Below are positions 34,991-47,611 of a stretch of DNA of 64,000 nt, one piece after another (the stretch's first letter is position 1; each line of letters starts with the position of its first letter). The notes below the pieces were generated by a model. That model had not been told where the DNA came from and ran no database searches. It saw nothing but the letters and a program-made list of their open reading frames with translations. The position numbers and the translations under genes are program-made. This DNA comes from Paulownia fortunei (taxonomy: Eukaryota; Streptophyta; Magnoliopsida; Lamiales; Paulowniaceae): NCBI GenBank assembly GCA_019321725.1, contig CM033122.1, forward strand, positions 806,001 to 870,000, given 5' to 3'.

Positions 34991-37703
34991 AGAAATGAAA
35001 ATGAAGGATCACATTATAAGGAAAAAATGAAGGAAATAACATTGAAAACGTTGTATTATACACAATTTCAGTATAAAAACTAAAGTATAGTTAGAGATAA
35101 GTTTCCTAAATATGGGACTTTATGAACAAATTCAAAGTCATAAGAGAGACAGTTATATAGGTATGAGGTTAGCTCACATTTTAATGAATAAATTTAAATC
35201 ATACTGTCAACTAGTCTTTGGCGACGGAATGGGGCCGAATTTAAGCTGGCATTTTGGCACAAAGGAAGCGTGTCCTCATAGACTCCACAGGAGTTCTTTC
35301 AATTTTTTTATTTTTTTTTAAACTAAGGTATTACTTCTTACACTAAATTAAATCCTAAATTTTCAATATCCTTGTCCTAGAACCGTGGATTTAGATAGAG
35401 GAAAGGGGCTGCGGCTGTTTGCAGTCGTCCTCTCTCAATTTTTTACAAAATTTATTTTTTATTTATAAATTTAATAAATTTAAAAATCCTCCCCCCCCCC
35501 TGAATAATAAAATTATTCCAACTGGTTTCTTCAAATTTTTATAATTCTATTTTGAATATGCAAATATAGTAAATTTAAAAATATTTTAAAATTAATTTTA
35601 TTTTTTTAAAAATTTTAGGTGATGAAATTTATTATTAATACAAAGTTCTAAAAAATATTTGTATTATTAAATTTTTATTATGATTTGATTTCTACAAATA
35701 TAGCCTATTTTAGTCAAAAAATAATACTATTATTGTTATTTTTAATTTAATTTTTTAATTTTTTAATTTATTTGATTCTACTTTTTTACTTATTATTTTA
35801 TATTATTTTAATTTATATGTTACGAGAAATCATAAGTATAAATTTTCATGATACATTTCATTTGGTTTGATTATGAAATAATGTTGAGATTCCAAAAGTT
35901 TTAAAGTAATTGTGATTGACAAATCTATTTTGACATGTTACTATAAATTTTTGTTAACGATAAGAATTGTTTTATTTGAGTACAACTGGTCTCTTTCACA
36001 ATAAAAATAATTAAGTAATTCATTACTTTTTTAGTATATTTTTTATTCATTCTTTTCTTATAATATTTTTTCATTCATATTTACATAATTTATTTATTTT
36101 ATTGAATTTCTTTTATCTAACACTTTGCGTTCAATTTACTTTTAAATTTTGTTTAGTCTAATAAAAATTAAATCCTCATCTAATTTTTGTTACCTATGAA
36201 TATAATAATTTCATAACATCATAGTTAGAATATTAAAATTAATTTATTTGTTTACAACTTTTACTCAAGTAATATTTTACAATTTGTGTAGCTACTTTTA
36301 TACACTATATTTTATTTTAAAAATATTTTTCTTTTTTCACAATAATAAAATAGTTTTAAATACTTATTAATAACTTGTAAAATTGTGATGAAATTATGAG
36401 ATTTACTCAAACATCAAAAATCTTATTTAGAAGTCTTTTTTTATTTGAATTTTTATGCAAATATGATAGATATGAAAATTTTATATGTAATTACTACATT
36501 TTTATTCATAGTTGTATGAATTTTTTAATAATTGATTAAGAAAAAATAACAATAAATTAAAAAATATTTTTATAGGTGAAAAAAATAATTAATATTATAT
36601 TTTTTATGATTGAATCTCGCCCCTCAAAATTGGAATCCTGGCTCCGCCCTTGACCTTGAAAGAGGTAAATTGCAGGTTATACCTTAACTGAATTACAGGC
36701 TCCACTCACCAACTGTACACTTTTGCGCACAAAGAACCGATCAAAAATGATTGCTTTATATCAAAATTTAGCCGTAGTTGCTCCATACTGAAATCTAACG
36801 TAGGTTTCTACCTAAATTCGAACTCTCATCCTACTGATAGAAGCAAATTAAATGATAATTCATCTACCAATTGAGGTGTGGCTCGCACGACAATATTTCA
36901 TTCTTGAATGGCTTATTCCATGCATCAACACTAAAATGATGGGAGTACAAAATTACTATTTGGAAACAAAGGAATACATATATTATTTTCATATATTTAT
37001 GTGTATTTGTTAATGCAAATAAAGAATATATAGTCCTTAAATAAAATAGTAAAATAAAAAAATAAAATTTTACCAAAAAAAGAACAAAACAAATAGGGAT
37101 TGCAATATATTCGAGTTTATCCGGACCCATTACAAACCTATTCGTAATGGAATGACTAAACGGGTTTTACTTTAATAAAATTTTTTTTAAATTCGACTGG
37201 ATTGAACTTGTTATGAATAAATTGGTTTAAATTACTTACTCACATAAGTAAATATAAATTACTTATTCAGTCTTGCATGATAACATTTAAAAATTTAAAA
37301 ATATTATTTATCTTTCTTATTTTTTTGACTAGGTCTTATGGTAAGGAAAAGATGATTTATTTATTTTCTAGCTATTTTATTTTTCAGTCCCTTTTTAATT
37401 TTAACAAGAGTAAAGTAATAGGATAGGGAGTCCACAAGTGTAATGAGCTGAACTGTCGGATTTGGGTTTAGAGTGAAACAAGCATGAGATTATATTGAGG
37501 TGGGGTGGGATAAGGTTGGGTCCATTCCAAATTTACTATCTTGAATTTTGGTCAAATTTATTCTAGACCCGGCTCGTTGATCCCCAAAAACAAAAGCCAT
37601 GCTCAAAACAAGTCACGTAATCAACAGATTGCGTTGCGCAAAAAGATAAAGAGAAGCGGAACCCGTGATTCCCTCTCACTTGACTCCCTGGAGATTACAG
37701 GTA
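34991..37703. other. AT-rich spacer of unit 1, with about 1.6 kb absent from unit 2
   Basis: From about 35,300 to 36,920 the sequence has no counterpart in unit 2; flanks on both sides align to 52,380-52,420. The extra block is very AT-rich, has ten C at about 35,489-35,498 and ends near 36,650 with GAATCCTGGCTCCGCCC, a phrase seen at edges of degenerate plant transposons. No protein motif was found. It may be an insertion in unit 1 or a deletion in unit 2. Confidence 0.5.
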
Positions 37704-40700
37704 ATGGCGGCGGTTAACGGCGGCATTGTGGATTCGATTGTGCAGGTGCCCTACGACGCTACCGTCCGACTCATGCTCGCTTCGCTCGAGCGCAACTTGC
37801 TGCCTGACGCCATCGTACGCCGCCTCACTAGACTCCTGCTCGCCAGTCGCCTCCGCTCCGGTTACAGATCCTCCGCTGACATCCAGTTGTCCGATCTTCT
37901 CCACTTCGCGCATTGTAAATTGCTAAACTGTGTCACTATAGTTTATTTACTTTTGGATAGAATTTGTGCGGATCGACTTGCTTTTGATTCTTTTGGCTTA
38001 GGATTGTTGACGCAAACATCTTGCTGTTATTTTGATCAATTTCAGTTGGATATTGATACCAATTAAGGGAAAATTCATCGCATGATTAAGTTTGATTACT
38101 CTTCAGCTAAACTAAAGTCCGTTGAATGCTGTTTTTTGTTTTCAATTGGTGCGTTTCAAGAAGGTTTTTTGTTGTTTCCCATTAAATTGATTAATATGCC
38201 ATAATATGATATTTACATAGACCTAATTTAGTTCTGTAGTAACACTAACTCCATAATATTTTTGTATATTGCCTATAGTTTTCATTGACGAAGTGTTTCG
38301 ATACAATTGGCTTTGGTTGGATGTAGCACACTGTATTTGTTTACGAAATAATACGACAATAAAATGGCTTCTGTAAAACTGATGTGTAAATTGCATTGCT
38401 GGGTTCTGAAAGCCTGATACTGATATTGCTAGTGTGAGGGGAACGGGTACCCATGTAAGTTTCATAGAAAACCAAAAATGTATGACTTTTTACTGAAGTG
38501 TCTAGCACTCTGTACAACAAAATGGATTCCAGTACTAATGATTTTATCCTGCAGCTTTGAGAGAAATGCCAATAGCAATCAAGACAGAAAAGCCAAAGTC
38601 TCAACATTATGAAGTTCCAACATCTTTCTTCAAGCTTGTCCTTGGAAAGCATCTAAAATACAGGCAACAATTTCTGCAAACCCAAGAATTGATTGTTTCT
38701 AACATGCATTATATATCCTGGAATATACTTTAAATGTACTTATGGTTTCAGAACATCTTAAAAGCTATAATTTCTCTCGAGGCTTTTACTGAGGTTAATC
38801 TGCAAATCATTGATTACATTTTATGAGTTGAGCTTTTCTACGTGGCATTGTGCAGTTGCTGCTTCTTTCCAGACAAGTCAAGCACCTTAGAAGATGCTGA
38901 GAAGGCAATGCTAGAGTTATACTGTGAGAGGTCACAGATAAGAGATGGCCATTCTGTTCTTGATGTTGGTTGCGGCTGGGGATCTCTTTCTCTATACATA
39001 GCACAGAAGTACCCCAATTGCCAGATTACAGGGATTTGCAATTCGATAACCCAAAAAACACATATTGAAGAGCAGTGTCGGTACTTTACACAATTTTTTT
39101 CTTATATACAAGCATTAACATTCAGATACCTGAGCGCTGCTACATTTATGTACAGTAGATTATAACTGTATTATTTTCATTTTTATGATTTTTTAAGACT
39201 GGTTTTGCATTTAAACCTGTCTAATAGTTGTCTTAATTGATCGGTCAAACTGGTGATGTAGTAAGAAATCATTCTATGACATAAAACAGATGTCTTGCAT
39301 AAGTGGAATGGAAGATCATCTTCCAAGAAAATGCGGCAGCATGTGGATTGTTTTCGAAATAGATTAATGGGACTTTGCTTTTGTTGATGTGCTTCTTATT
39401 TGAAAAGCTTGCACTGAAATATGCCCTTTTTAATCAACATGTGTATACATCTTTCAAAAGCTAATGTCTGTTGGCTTTGGCCATTGTTCCCATAATCAGA
39501 ATCCCTTGCAGAGAGAATCACTCTAACTACACTTGTTCTTCCTCACAGGGATCTTCAGCTGCAGAATGTGGAGATCATTGTTGCAGATGTCAGCACATTT
39601 GATATGGAAGCTTCCTATGACAGAATATTTTCCATTGAAATGTTTGAGGTCCTGAATCTTCACTTAATTCCAGTATAAGGCATGGGGTATGATTTATTGT
39701 TGGCCTGGCTCATGAATTTTCTTTTATTCATTTAAAACAGCATATGAAAAACTATCAGGATCTTCTTCAGAAGATATCCAGGTGGATGAAATCAGACGGT
39801 CTCCTATTTGTCCATTATTTTTGCCATAAAACATTTGCTTACCACTTTGAGGTAATCATACCAATTCTCTGGCTTCTTTCTTTTAACTTGGACACTCAAC
39901 ATCGTCGAGTTTCGATAAATATTCATTTTAATTGCTTTCACTAAAATTTTCAGAGACTCAGTCCTTGGGTATTTCACGTATTATTTATTATGCAGGATGT
40001 CAGTGATGACCATTGGATCACTAGATACTTCTTTACTGGAGGTACAATGCCATCGGCAAACCTGCTCCTTTACTTTCAGGTGAGCTGCCTGCTTGTACTT
40101 TGGAGTTATCCCTTTCAGACCTTGACGGATCGCATACAGGATGGTGCTCTTATATTCTTCCATTCTTTTATCTAATTGTCCATCCGAATGACCGATTACA
40201 TTTTGTCATGCTAAAAGAAAAGTAAATCAAATGCATGCATATCAATTATTGGACATTCTCACAAGCACATTGCCGCATTTGGTTACCAAAATTTACCTGA
40301 AAATCAGGATTTACTGAGATCTGGGAACCAACTTATGCAAGTAATGGCGAAACATGAAACATAATTCGGAGAAAGTAAATAAAGAAAATAGGTATGAACT
40401 CTCAAAGGGAAAATTCACATCTGTAGAACAATAGTTCAGTGCACAACTCAAAAGATTTTAGTTTTCAGGTACAGATTAGTGGACTTTTTTGAGAAGCATG
40501 GACGATTATTATTTAAAAATGCAAGTAAAAACAGACTACTATCTTTTTCAGAAAGGCTTTCATACGATTACTAAAGCATTATGATTTGAAGTTCAAAGCA
40601 GAGCCTATGTATCTCACCACTGAATTCTTGTGACGTCTTTCATGCAGGACGATGTGTCTATAGTTAATCATTGGATTGTGAACGGCAAGCATTATGCACA

Positions 40701-41089
40701 GACAAGGTAAGGGTGTGAACTATGAATTAGCATCATTTCTTACGATATAATTAAGATTGTTTGTCCTTGCTAAACATATATATGGGATTGGAAAACAAAA
40801 GGCTGCCGTGACTAATTAATCTTGATATTGTTGGGTAATCTCTTTTGCCTGGGACTTGAATCTTGGAAAAATCTAACCAAATAACTTTGCTTGCAGCGAA
40901 GAATGGCTTAAGAGAATGGACCAGAACTTGAGTTCTGTAAAGCCAATAATGGAATCCACTTATGGCAAAGATTCAGCTGTCAAGTGGACTGTCTATTGGA
41001 GAACATTTTTCATTGCAGTTGCAGAACTATTCGGCTACAACAATGGAGAAGAATGGATGGTTGCACATTTCCTTTTCAAGAAGAAATAA
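37704..41089 (+). CDS. SAM-dependent methyltransferase, coclaurine N-methyltransferase-like, unit 1 copy (intact)
   Basis: Exons 37704-37914, 38555-38663, 38856-39080, 39549-39648, 39741-39851, 39996-40079, 40648-40706 and 40897-41089 give 363 residues in an open frame. The protein belongs to the cyclopropane-synthase/CNMT fold. It has the SAM-binding VLDVGCGWGS (141-150) and the EMFEH active-site motif: Glu212, Glu215 and His216 correspond to the catalytic residues known in Thalictrum coclaurine N-methyltransferase. Methyl transfer to an amine or similar small molecule is likely; the natural substrate in ordinary dicots is unknown to me, and alkaloid synthesis should not be assumed. Intron 2 begins with GC, not GT (CAG|GCAACA). 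Relatives are At4g33110/At4g33120, neighbours of the same two genes as here. Confidence 0.9.
38664..38855 (+). other. GC-AG intron in the methyltransferase gene
   Basis: The donor is GC (ATACAG|GCAACA) and the acceptor is GTGCAG|TTGC. This pairing preserves the conserved join …LKYS|CCFFPD in phase. No GT donor nearby keeps the frame. The same GC donor occurs in unit 2 at 55,681. Confidence 0.8.
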
Positions 41090-41739
41090 AAGCTAATGGG
41101 TCATAAATTCAAAAACTGCCAATAAGTATAGAGAGGAATTGACCCATTTGGTCCAAACATCGACATGTTATTGTAGCTGATGACAATGATTTCCATGAGC
41201 TCCTCGCATTCTATAAGCTTTTCAAGTAATTGAGCATGTAATGCAACAGGACCTCTTATTTTCTATGTTAAAATGTAAACAAAACATTGGATTCTGAGTC
41301 TAGAAAGAAACAGTTCCAGATATAATTGATCAAAATGCCCATAAGTGTGCCACGGCAGTGAAGTATATCCCTCAGAAATTTTTACAATGATATTCTCAGT
41401 GCTGTCTAAGATGGGAGGAAGATAAGTAGATGATGATGATGATGATGATGTAATAGTAATAAATTTATGAAAAATTCAACATTAATCAGTTAGTTAGTTA
41501 CCCGGTCTCAAAGACAATTTCATCCTTCACAATAATGGATGGTGAAATCAGTTCCCAGCTTATACAAACATACAACCTGAACAAATTATTTAGGTTATTC
41601 CCTTCAAAATATCCAAAATTCATCATCTGTAACAACAGATCTCTGACAACGGAGCTTCAGATTGTGAAGTTAATTGAACACGACATGATTTGTATAAGAT
41701 TTCAAGTGAGAATATTCTCTGTATGAGGATTCTAATGTC

Positions 41740-42390
41740 TTTCACTTTATTCAGCAACAAAACTTCCATATGACACTACTTAAGATAGCTTCAAACATTT
41801 TTCACTGTTCTTGTCCTTGAGAATTTGACAGAGAGACAGACTTTAGTGTCTTGAAAGAACAAAGTGGTAATGGAATTCTCTGTTAGCTTGTGAATCATCT
41901 TATAGTAAAAACACCTAAAGTGATTATGGAAATTCCATAAGAATTTGATACCCAGATTGCTCCTCTCATTCTTCTTTTGCTGAGGAAAATTGTTGCAATA
42001 CATATTCCCTCCTGATAACTCTCTATCATAACTAGCTTAAACATGAACTAGATTCAAGACACTTTATTCAGCACCAAAACTTCCATTAGACACCACTAAA
42101 GACAGCTTTAAACATTTTGGGGCTGCTTTAAACATTTTGGGGCTGTTCTTCTCCATGAAAATTTGATACCTAGACTGACTTTAGTGTCTTGAAAGAATAA
42201 AGTGGTAATGGAATTCTATGACAGCTTGGGAATCATCTTATAATAGAAACACCTAAACTGGTTTCGGAAATTCCGTAAGAATTTGATACCTAGAAATGCT
42301 CCAATCATTCTTTGTTTGCCGAGGAAAATTGTCGTACCACATATTCCCTCGGATAACACTCGTATCATAACTAGATTTGAACATCAACTA
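41740..42390. repeat. Two diverged tandem copies of a roughly 320-bp noncoding sequence
   Basis: The first copy (about 41,740-42,059) and the second (about 42,060-42,390) each run from TTTATTCAGCA.CAAAACTTCCAT through GACTTTAGTGTCTTGAAAGAA.AAAGTGGTAATGG to CATATTCCCTC. A 20-bp word (CTTTAAACATTTTGGGGCTG) is doubled in the second. A related 90-bp piece is at 43,680-43,770. The same pair is present in unit 2, so the tandem arose before the large duplication. Confidence 0.75.
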
Positions 42391-42510
42391 TGTTTCATGA
42401 ACCTCTAAGAGATACATATCAAATAGAAACTGAAAAATATTTTTCAAACATTACATTATCAATTGAATGTAATGATCTTATCCAAACAATTACAAACAAA
42501 ACAGAAAACT
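41821..42510. repeat. 690-base block identical to 59,659-60,348
   Basis: Line-by-line reading shows no difference and equal length (690) between this block and unit 2, while sequence on both sides has substitutions and indels. It contains no gene. Confidence 0.85.
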
Positions 42511-42547
42511 AATCAATTTCCATCATGCACCTTTCATAAAAAAATCA

Positions 42548-43132
42548 TTAAGAAACACCGGTGGGGCTTTTAAATTCAGCTTGATTGTTTAAATCCTTGA
42601 CGCCATCAGCTTCCAAGAACCGACTGAGATGCTTATCATCCAAATGTTGCTGGCAAAACAGCAAAAGCATAGAACAACTTCTACTCCAATACACAACTTT
42701 CAAAACTTTCAAAGTGACATGAATTTTACTTCAAAGATCCAATAGATTAAATAAGAGCTTACAGACAAACACTTTCTGTATTTCTCCCACTCAGAAACAC
42801 ACTCTTCTTTATCCCACTGTCCCTTCAAGAACTTTTCAGAATACCACCTACACATAAAATCAACTTAGGGCGTTAAAGGGTTGGGTTCAACAAAACCTTC
42901 AATACTCGAGAAGAAAAAACTACTCCACTAAAAACAAACTGCTCAAACGACAAAAGACCATCTTTTCTGAAACTTATTTACATAGTAATTAGTAAAACAA
43001 AAACCCAGAAACAAAACAAGAAACAAGACTGAATCTTTACTTGTTGAAGCAGTTGTGATAAGCAGTTCTGAGATTGGCACAAGGTGAAGTTGCCGAAGAA
43101 GAAGGGCGCTTATTGTCTCTGCTAATCCCCAT
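42548..43132 (-). CDS. Twin CX9C protein, TRIAP1/Mdm35-like, unit 1 copy
   Basis: Exons on the minus strand, 43132-43041, 42847-42763 and 42649-42548, give 92 residues. Two CX9C motifs (Cys18-Cys28 and Cys47-Cys57) define a coiled-coil-helix fold with two disulfides, typical of small proteins imported into the mitochondrial intermembrane space by the Mia40 route. TRIAP1/Mdm35 partners PRELI/Ups proteins to move phosphatidic acid and related lipids between the mitochondrial membranes, which is the likely role. The ATG gives MGISRDNKRPSSSATSP. In Arabidopsis the equivalent (At4g33100) also sits between the methyltransferase and aminopeptidase M1. The gene is intact and nearly identical to its unit 2 copy. 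Confidence 0.88.
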
Positions 43133-44240
43133 TTCTACAAATTTAGAACATCTTTGAACTAGTTTTCACCCATTAGTCTTTCCAAAACTCTGCTGTATTT
43201 TTCGTTTTTTTTTTTGCCCTTTTCAATCTTTTTCCTTCTTGGAGTTTCTTGTGCGGTTGTATTGACTGTATACAGAAAATTGGGCACCCGGCCCATTTTG
43301 CTGACACTAGTTGGTTTGTTTTTAAGTTTATCGGATTGATATATTAAGAGAGAATTTCTCTTATCAAAAACCAATTCCTAGACTTAATTTCGATGGTGTA
43401 TTAAAGATTTATTAATATTCTTGATCTTACATTTTTTAATTTATAAGCCTTTTTACCTAAATATGGAATGAAAAATGTTCGATATTATTTATTATGAGTA
43501 TATTTTATTTTTTTAAAATAATATGAAAAAATTAATCCAAAAAAAAATATATTAATTTATAGATGTACAAATAAAATATTATTATAAAATATTTTAATAC
43601 ATATAATACTTATACTATTTGATATTATGCAAAAAACTAATTTATATGTATCCCTATCTTATTTAATTTATAATTATGATCTTTTACTTTATTCAACAAA
43701 AAAACTTTCATATGATACTACTTAAAATAGCTTCAAACATTTTGAACTGTTATTGTTCATGAAACTTTGATATCAATATATAAATTTAAAATTATAAATG
43801 ATTTTGAGCCAAATTGAGTATATTTTTTAAATATTTTGAAGTTTTATCAAATTTAAAAAAAAGGTATTTAAATATAATTTGAATATTAATTAAATTAAAT
43901 TTAATAAAATTTTAATTGAATTAAGTACGAGTAGTTTTATATTTTAATATATATTTTATTATTTTTATACTCAATTTAAATTTTAAAATTTTATTAAAAA
44001 AATATATTTAAATTAAATTTATTGATTTAATGAAATAATTTAATTTAAATATTTTTTTACAAAATCGAATAATAAATAGTTTGATTTATATTTAGCAGTT
44101 TTGAAAGAACAAGGTGGTAACTCAAGTAACCTCTCATCCCCATCCCAGGCCAAAGCTCGCACCTATATATATCACTTACCATTTTCAGATTCATAGTTTC
44201 ACTCGAACAACCGTAGGATTCATTTTTACAGAAGGCAACA
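43133..44240. other. Divergent promoter region between CX9C gene and aminopeptidase remnant, unit 1
   Basis: About 1.1 kb, extremely AT-rich from 43,380 to 44,090. It serves as upstream region for two divergent genes. It contains the original arm (43,495-43,990) of a local inverted duplication and a TATATATAT stretch near 44,165 ahead of the aminopeptidase start. Confidence 0.55.
43495..43990 (+). repeat. Arm A of a local inverted duplication
   Basis: About 496 bp whose reverse complement recurs at 45,636-46,136 with few changes. A diverged same-orientation equivalent exists in unit 2 at about 61,430-61,830, so this arm is the ancestral one. Confidence 0.88.
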
Positions 44241-45635
44241 ATGGCGGAGCAAAGCAAAAGCACTCCCAATTCAAAGGGCAGCCGCGGCTCCCCATATTGG
44301 CAATCCCTAAACGCTACGATCTCAAACTCAAGCCTGATCTCACCGCTTGTAAATTATCTGACGCCGTTAAAATTTCCGTCAACGTCGTTTCGGATACCAA
44401 GTTCCTCGTCCTCAACGCCGCCGAACTCTCCGTCTACCTAATTCCGTCACTTTCAACTCTGATAATAAGGTCCGCTTTAGTCTTTGCATTTTTCTAAGCG
44501 ACGTCCTCTGAGTTCTTTTCTTTTTTTCTTTTTCTTAGAAGGGGGATGGTGGCGGTTGGGGGCAAGGAGAGGGGATTGTAAGTGAAATTCAATCACATTT
44601 TCTTTTCAGAAAGGATGATGTTGGTTTTATTAGTTCTTCAATTAGTTGAGGACTAGGGATAACAATTTATGAATATGTCTGTGGTTGAATTATCCTTGAT
44701 TTAAAACTCGTAATTTTTTTTCAAAATAATGATATTCCCTTGTGACTTTAGTGAATTTTGTGCTCTCTTTTATATGTGATCCATTTGGATCCAAGATTTA
44801 CTAAAGTGAGAAGGAAATCAAAAGTATTCTTCGCTTTTTTTGTAGGACCATTAATTTAATATCTTTATTGAACTTAGTTGAGTGTTACGGAAAAGGAAAT
44901 TAAATAGATTATGATTTAACAATGCCCTTCCATAATAATACAACATTTCCTTCATGTTTTCCTTTAAAACAAAGAAACGAATAGGTTTTTTAGTTTTTTT
45001 TTGCATCAAATCCAAGTTCCAAACATTGCTTTAAATTGTTTTGCTGGAATTTTTTTTCAGGTGCTGGAGTCTGTGGAAGTAGAGTTATTCGAGGAGGATG
45101 AGATAGTGGTGGTGGAGTTTAAGGAGAGTTTGCCAATTGGTGTCGGGGTTTTGAACATGGAATTTGAGGGACTTTAAATGATAGAATGAAAGGGTTTTAG
45201 AGAAGGTGATTTATCTGTTTTATTTATGTATTATTATGTAATTGTTCTTTACATGCATTGTCTGTTATTGCCATATTCATTCTAATGTTGCCTGATATTT
45301 TTGTTGGCTATTGAAATTATTATTACATTCATGTTTTCTAGTTGCAATTTGGTGTGATGGTAGGCATACCCACAGTTTTGAGAACGTGTTTCTTAACTAC
45401 TCCTTTGAGCTTATTATTGTTTCTTTTTTGCGGCACGTGTACATGTTAAACACGTCTCTTGCACTTGGATTTATATGGGTACCAGATATTTAACAGAAAA
45501 TTAGTGATTTTGGGTTGGAATCTATTGCCAGAAAAGCTGGTTCTAGATTATCTGAACTCTGCTTCATGAGAAAATAGTTGAAGAAGTGTAGGATTTTATT
45601 TCTGCCGGAGTCATTGAAAAATAATTTTAAATGGG

Positions 45636-46136
45636 AATTTTAAAATTTAAATTGAGTATAAAAATAATAAAATATATATTAAAATATAAAACTGCTCGTA
45701 CTCAATTCAATTAAAATTTTATTAAATTTAATTTAATTAATATTCAAATTATATTTAAATACCTTTTTTTTTAAATTTGATAAAACTTCAAACATATTTA
45801 GAAAATATACTCAATTTGGCTCAAAATCATTTATAATTTTAAATTTATATATTGATATCAAAGTTTCATGAACAATAACAGTTCAAAATGTTTGAAGCTA
45901 TTTTAAGTAGTATCATATGAAAGTTTTTTTGTTGAATAAAGTAAAAGATCATAATTATAAATTAAATAAGATAGGGATACATATAAATTAGTTTTTTGCA
46001 TAATATCAAATAGTATAAGTATTATATGTATAAAAATATTTTATAATAATATTTTATTTGTACATCTATAAATTAATATACATATTTTTTTGGATTAATT
46101 TTTTCATATTTTTTTAAAAATATTAAAATATACTCA
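45636..46136 (-). repeat. Arm B of the local inverted duplication, inserted in pseudogene intron 2
   Basis: The reverse complement of 43,495-43,990. In unit 2 the same site (about 63,450-63,475) has only about 20 bases (CTTCTTGTTTATAGAAGG and neighbours) between AAATGGGAA and GCAACTG, so arm B replaced a short piece. At the right edge TACTC is shared by arm and target. Confidence 0.88.
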
Positions 46137-46466
46137 GCAACTGGATTTCTCATAACTAAAAATGTAAAATGGGAAAAAGTATCCTTTGTGTGTGTGTGTG
46201 TATTTTGTGCGGCACGTGATCACTTCAACTCTTATAGGAATGGGAACATTTGTTGTCATGTGTTGATTGCTCCACTTTTTCTGCTTTTGGCTGTATAATG
46301 TAGGCTCCATAAATTTTATGTCCAATAATTTATGGATCCTAACCATTTTGATACTTTAATTCAGCACCTATGAGCACAATGGCGAGAAAAAAATATGGCT
46401 GTGACGCAGTTCAACCCAGCTGATGCGAGATGGTGCTTTCCATGTTGGGATGAGCCCGCTTGCAAG

Positions 46467-47602
46467 GTACTTATAGTAGTTTCTCAGCCCTCATGCACTC
46501 GTGTTTGTGTTACTTTCTTGGTACCATTTTTTTTTTCTATGCATTTTTACAAATTTTTGTGCTGATAAAATTTGAGCCCGATAAATTAACCAAAATTTCG
46601 AACAGATAATGGTTCAAACTTTTGGGGTGTAAAATTGTGGATGTTAAAGTGGTAGCTATTTCCAAATTATTGTTGAGAGTTGCAGTTTCTGCCTTGAGCT
46701 GGGTTAACTTTAAAATGACTTGGTTGTAGTATCTTTCAGAAGATAATGGTTGATATTTAATGTAGACTGCTTAAGAATATTGAATACATTAATTAGATTG
46801 TTTAAAGGACAGACTTATTTAGTGTAACTCTATAGCTGAGCGTGGTTCAAATTTCATTACGTTTTTAGTCAAATTGTCCAAAATGCATCCATTTTAAATG
46901 ACATGGAAAAAACACAAGATGCAAATCACTAGTATCATCAGAATTCTTCGTCTGAAATTGTGAAAACAGTGATAAATTTCGAATTCAGATGATCATTTTG
47001 AAGTTTTGAAATTTACAAGAGAAAACATTGAAGGTTCAGCCATGTTAAAGGAAAATCCAATACAGTGTTGATTATATTCTGCCAAATTGGTTAAGGTGGA
47101 TGGTCATTGTATAAGTTGGAACCCTTTGAATGGCCATGACTTTCCAATCTCTAAAGAATTTGGATTTGAGTTGCATCGAGAATATTGATATTAAATATAG
47201 TATGTAGCTCTTTGAATGGCGATGACTTTCCAAGCTCTAAAGAATTTGGATCTGAGTTGCATCGAGAATGCTAGTATTAAATATAGTATGTAGCTCGATT
47301 GATCTATTACAGAGGCTTTATATAATATTGATCATATGCTGGCAATTTGGTTGAGGTCTATGGCCAATGTATAAGTTGGAGCCCTTTGAGTGACCATTAC
47401 TTTCCAATCTCTTCAAAGAATTTGGATTTGACTTGCATCTAGATTACTTTGCAATAAATCTAATATTTAACCCTATTGATCTAATACAAAGACCATGGGA
47501 CTGAGTCAATTTTGGATCTGGGGTCACTACTCACATTCTAAAACAAGCTTTATAATTCACTGTTTTAGGATTAGTCTGTATTTTTTTTCTATGGAGGATT
47601 AT
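46467..47602 (+). other. Intron 3 of the aminopeptidase pseudogene, left of the transposon
   Basis: Intronic sequence with internal near-repeats: GGCCATGACTTTCCAATCTCTAAAG and close variants occur three times between 47,130 and 47,420 with TTGGA..TGA.TTGCATC after them, forming a degenerate tandem repeat with units of about 75-200 bp. No gene was seen. Confidence 0.55.
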
Positions 47603-47611
47603 AGAGTTGTA

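Larger units (their letters stand above)
41090..42547. other. Convergent intergenic region between methyltransferase and CX9C gene, unit 1
   Basis: It carries 3' flanks of two converging genes, a (GAT)n tract at about 41,429-41,450 and a diverged tandem repeat at 41,740-42,390. No gene was recognised. From 41,821 the sequence is identical by eye to unit 2 for 690 bases. Confidence 0.55.

Noticed and set aside
44241..44441. Open frame starting at the true aminopeptidase ATG in unit 1
   Set aside because: It reads a wrong frame after a one-base deletion; part of the pseudogene.
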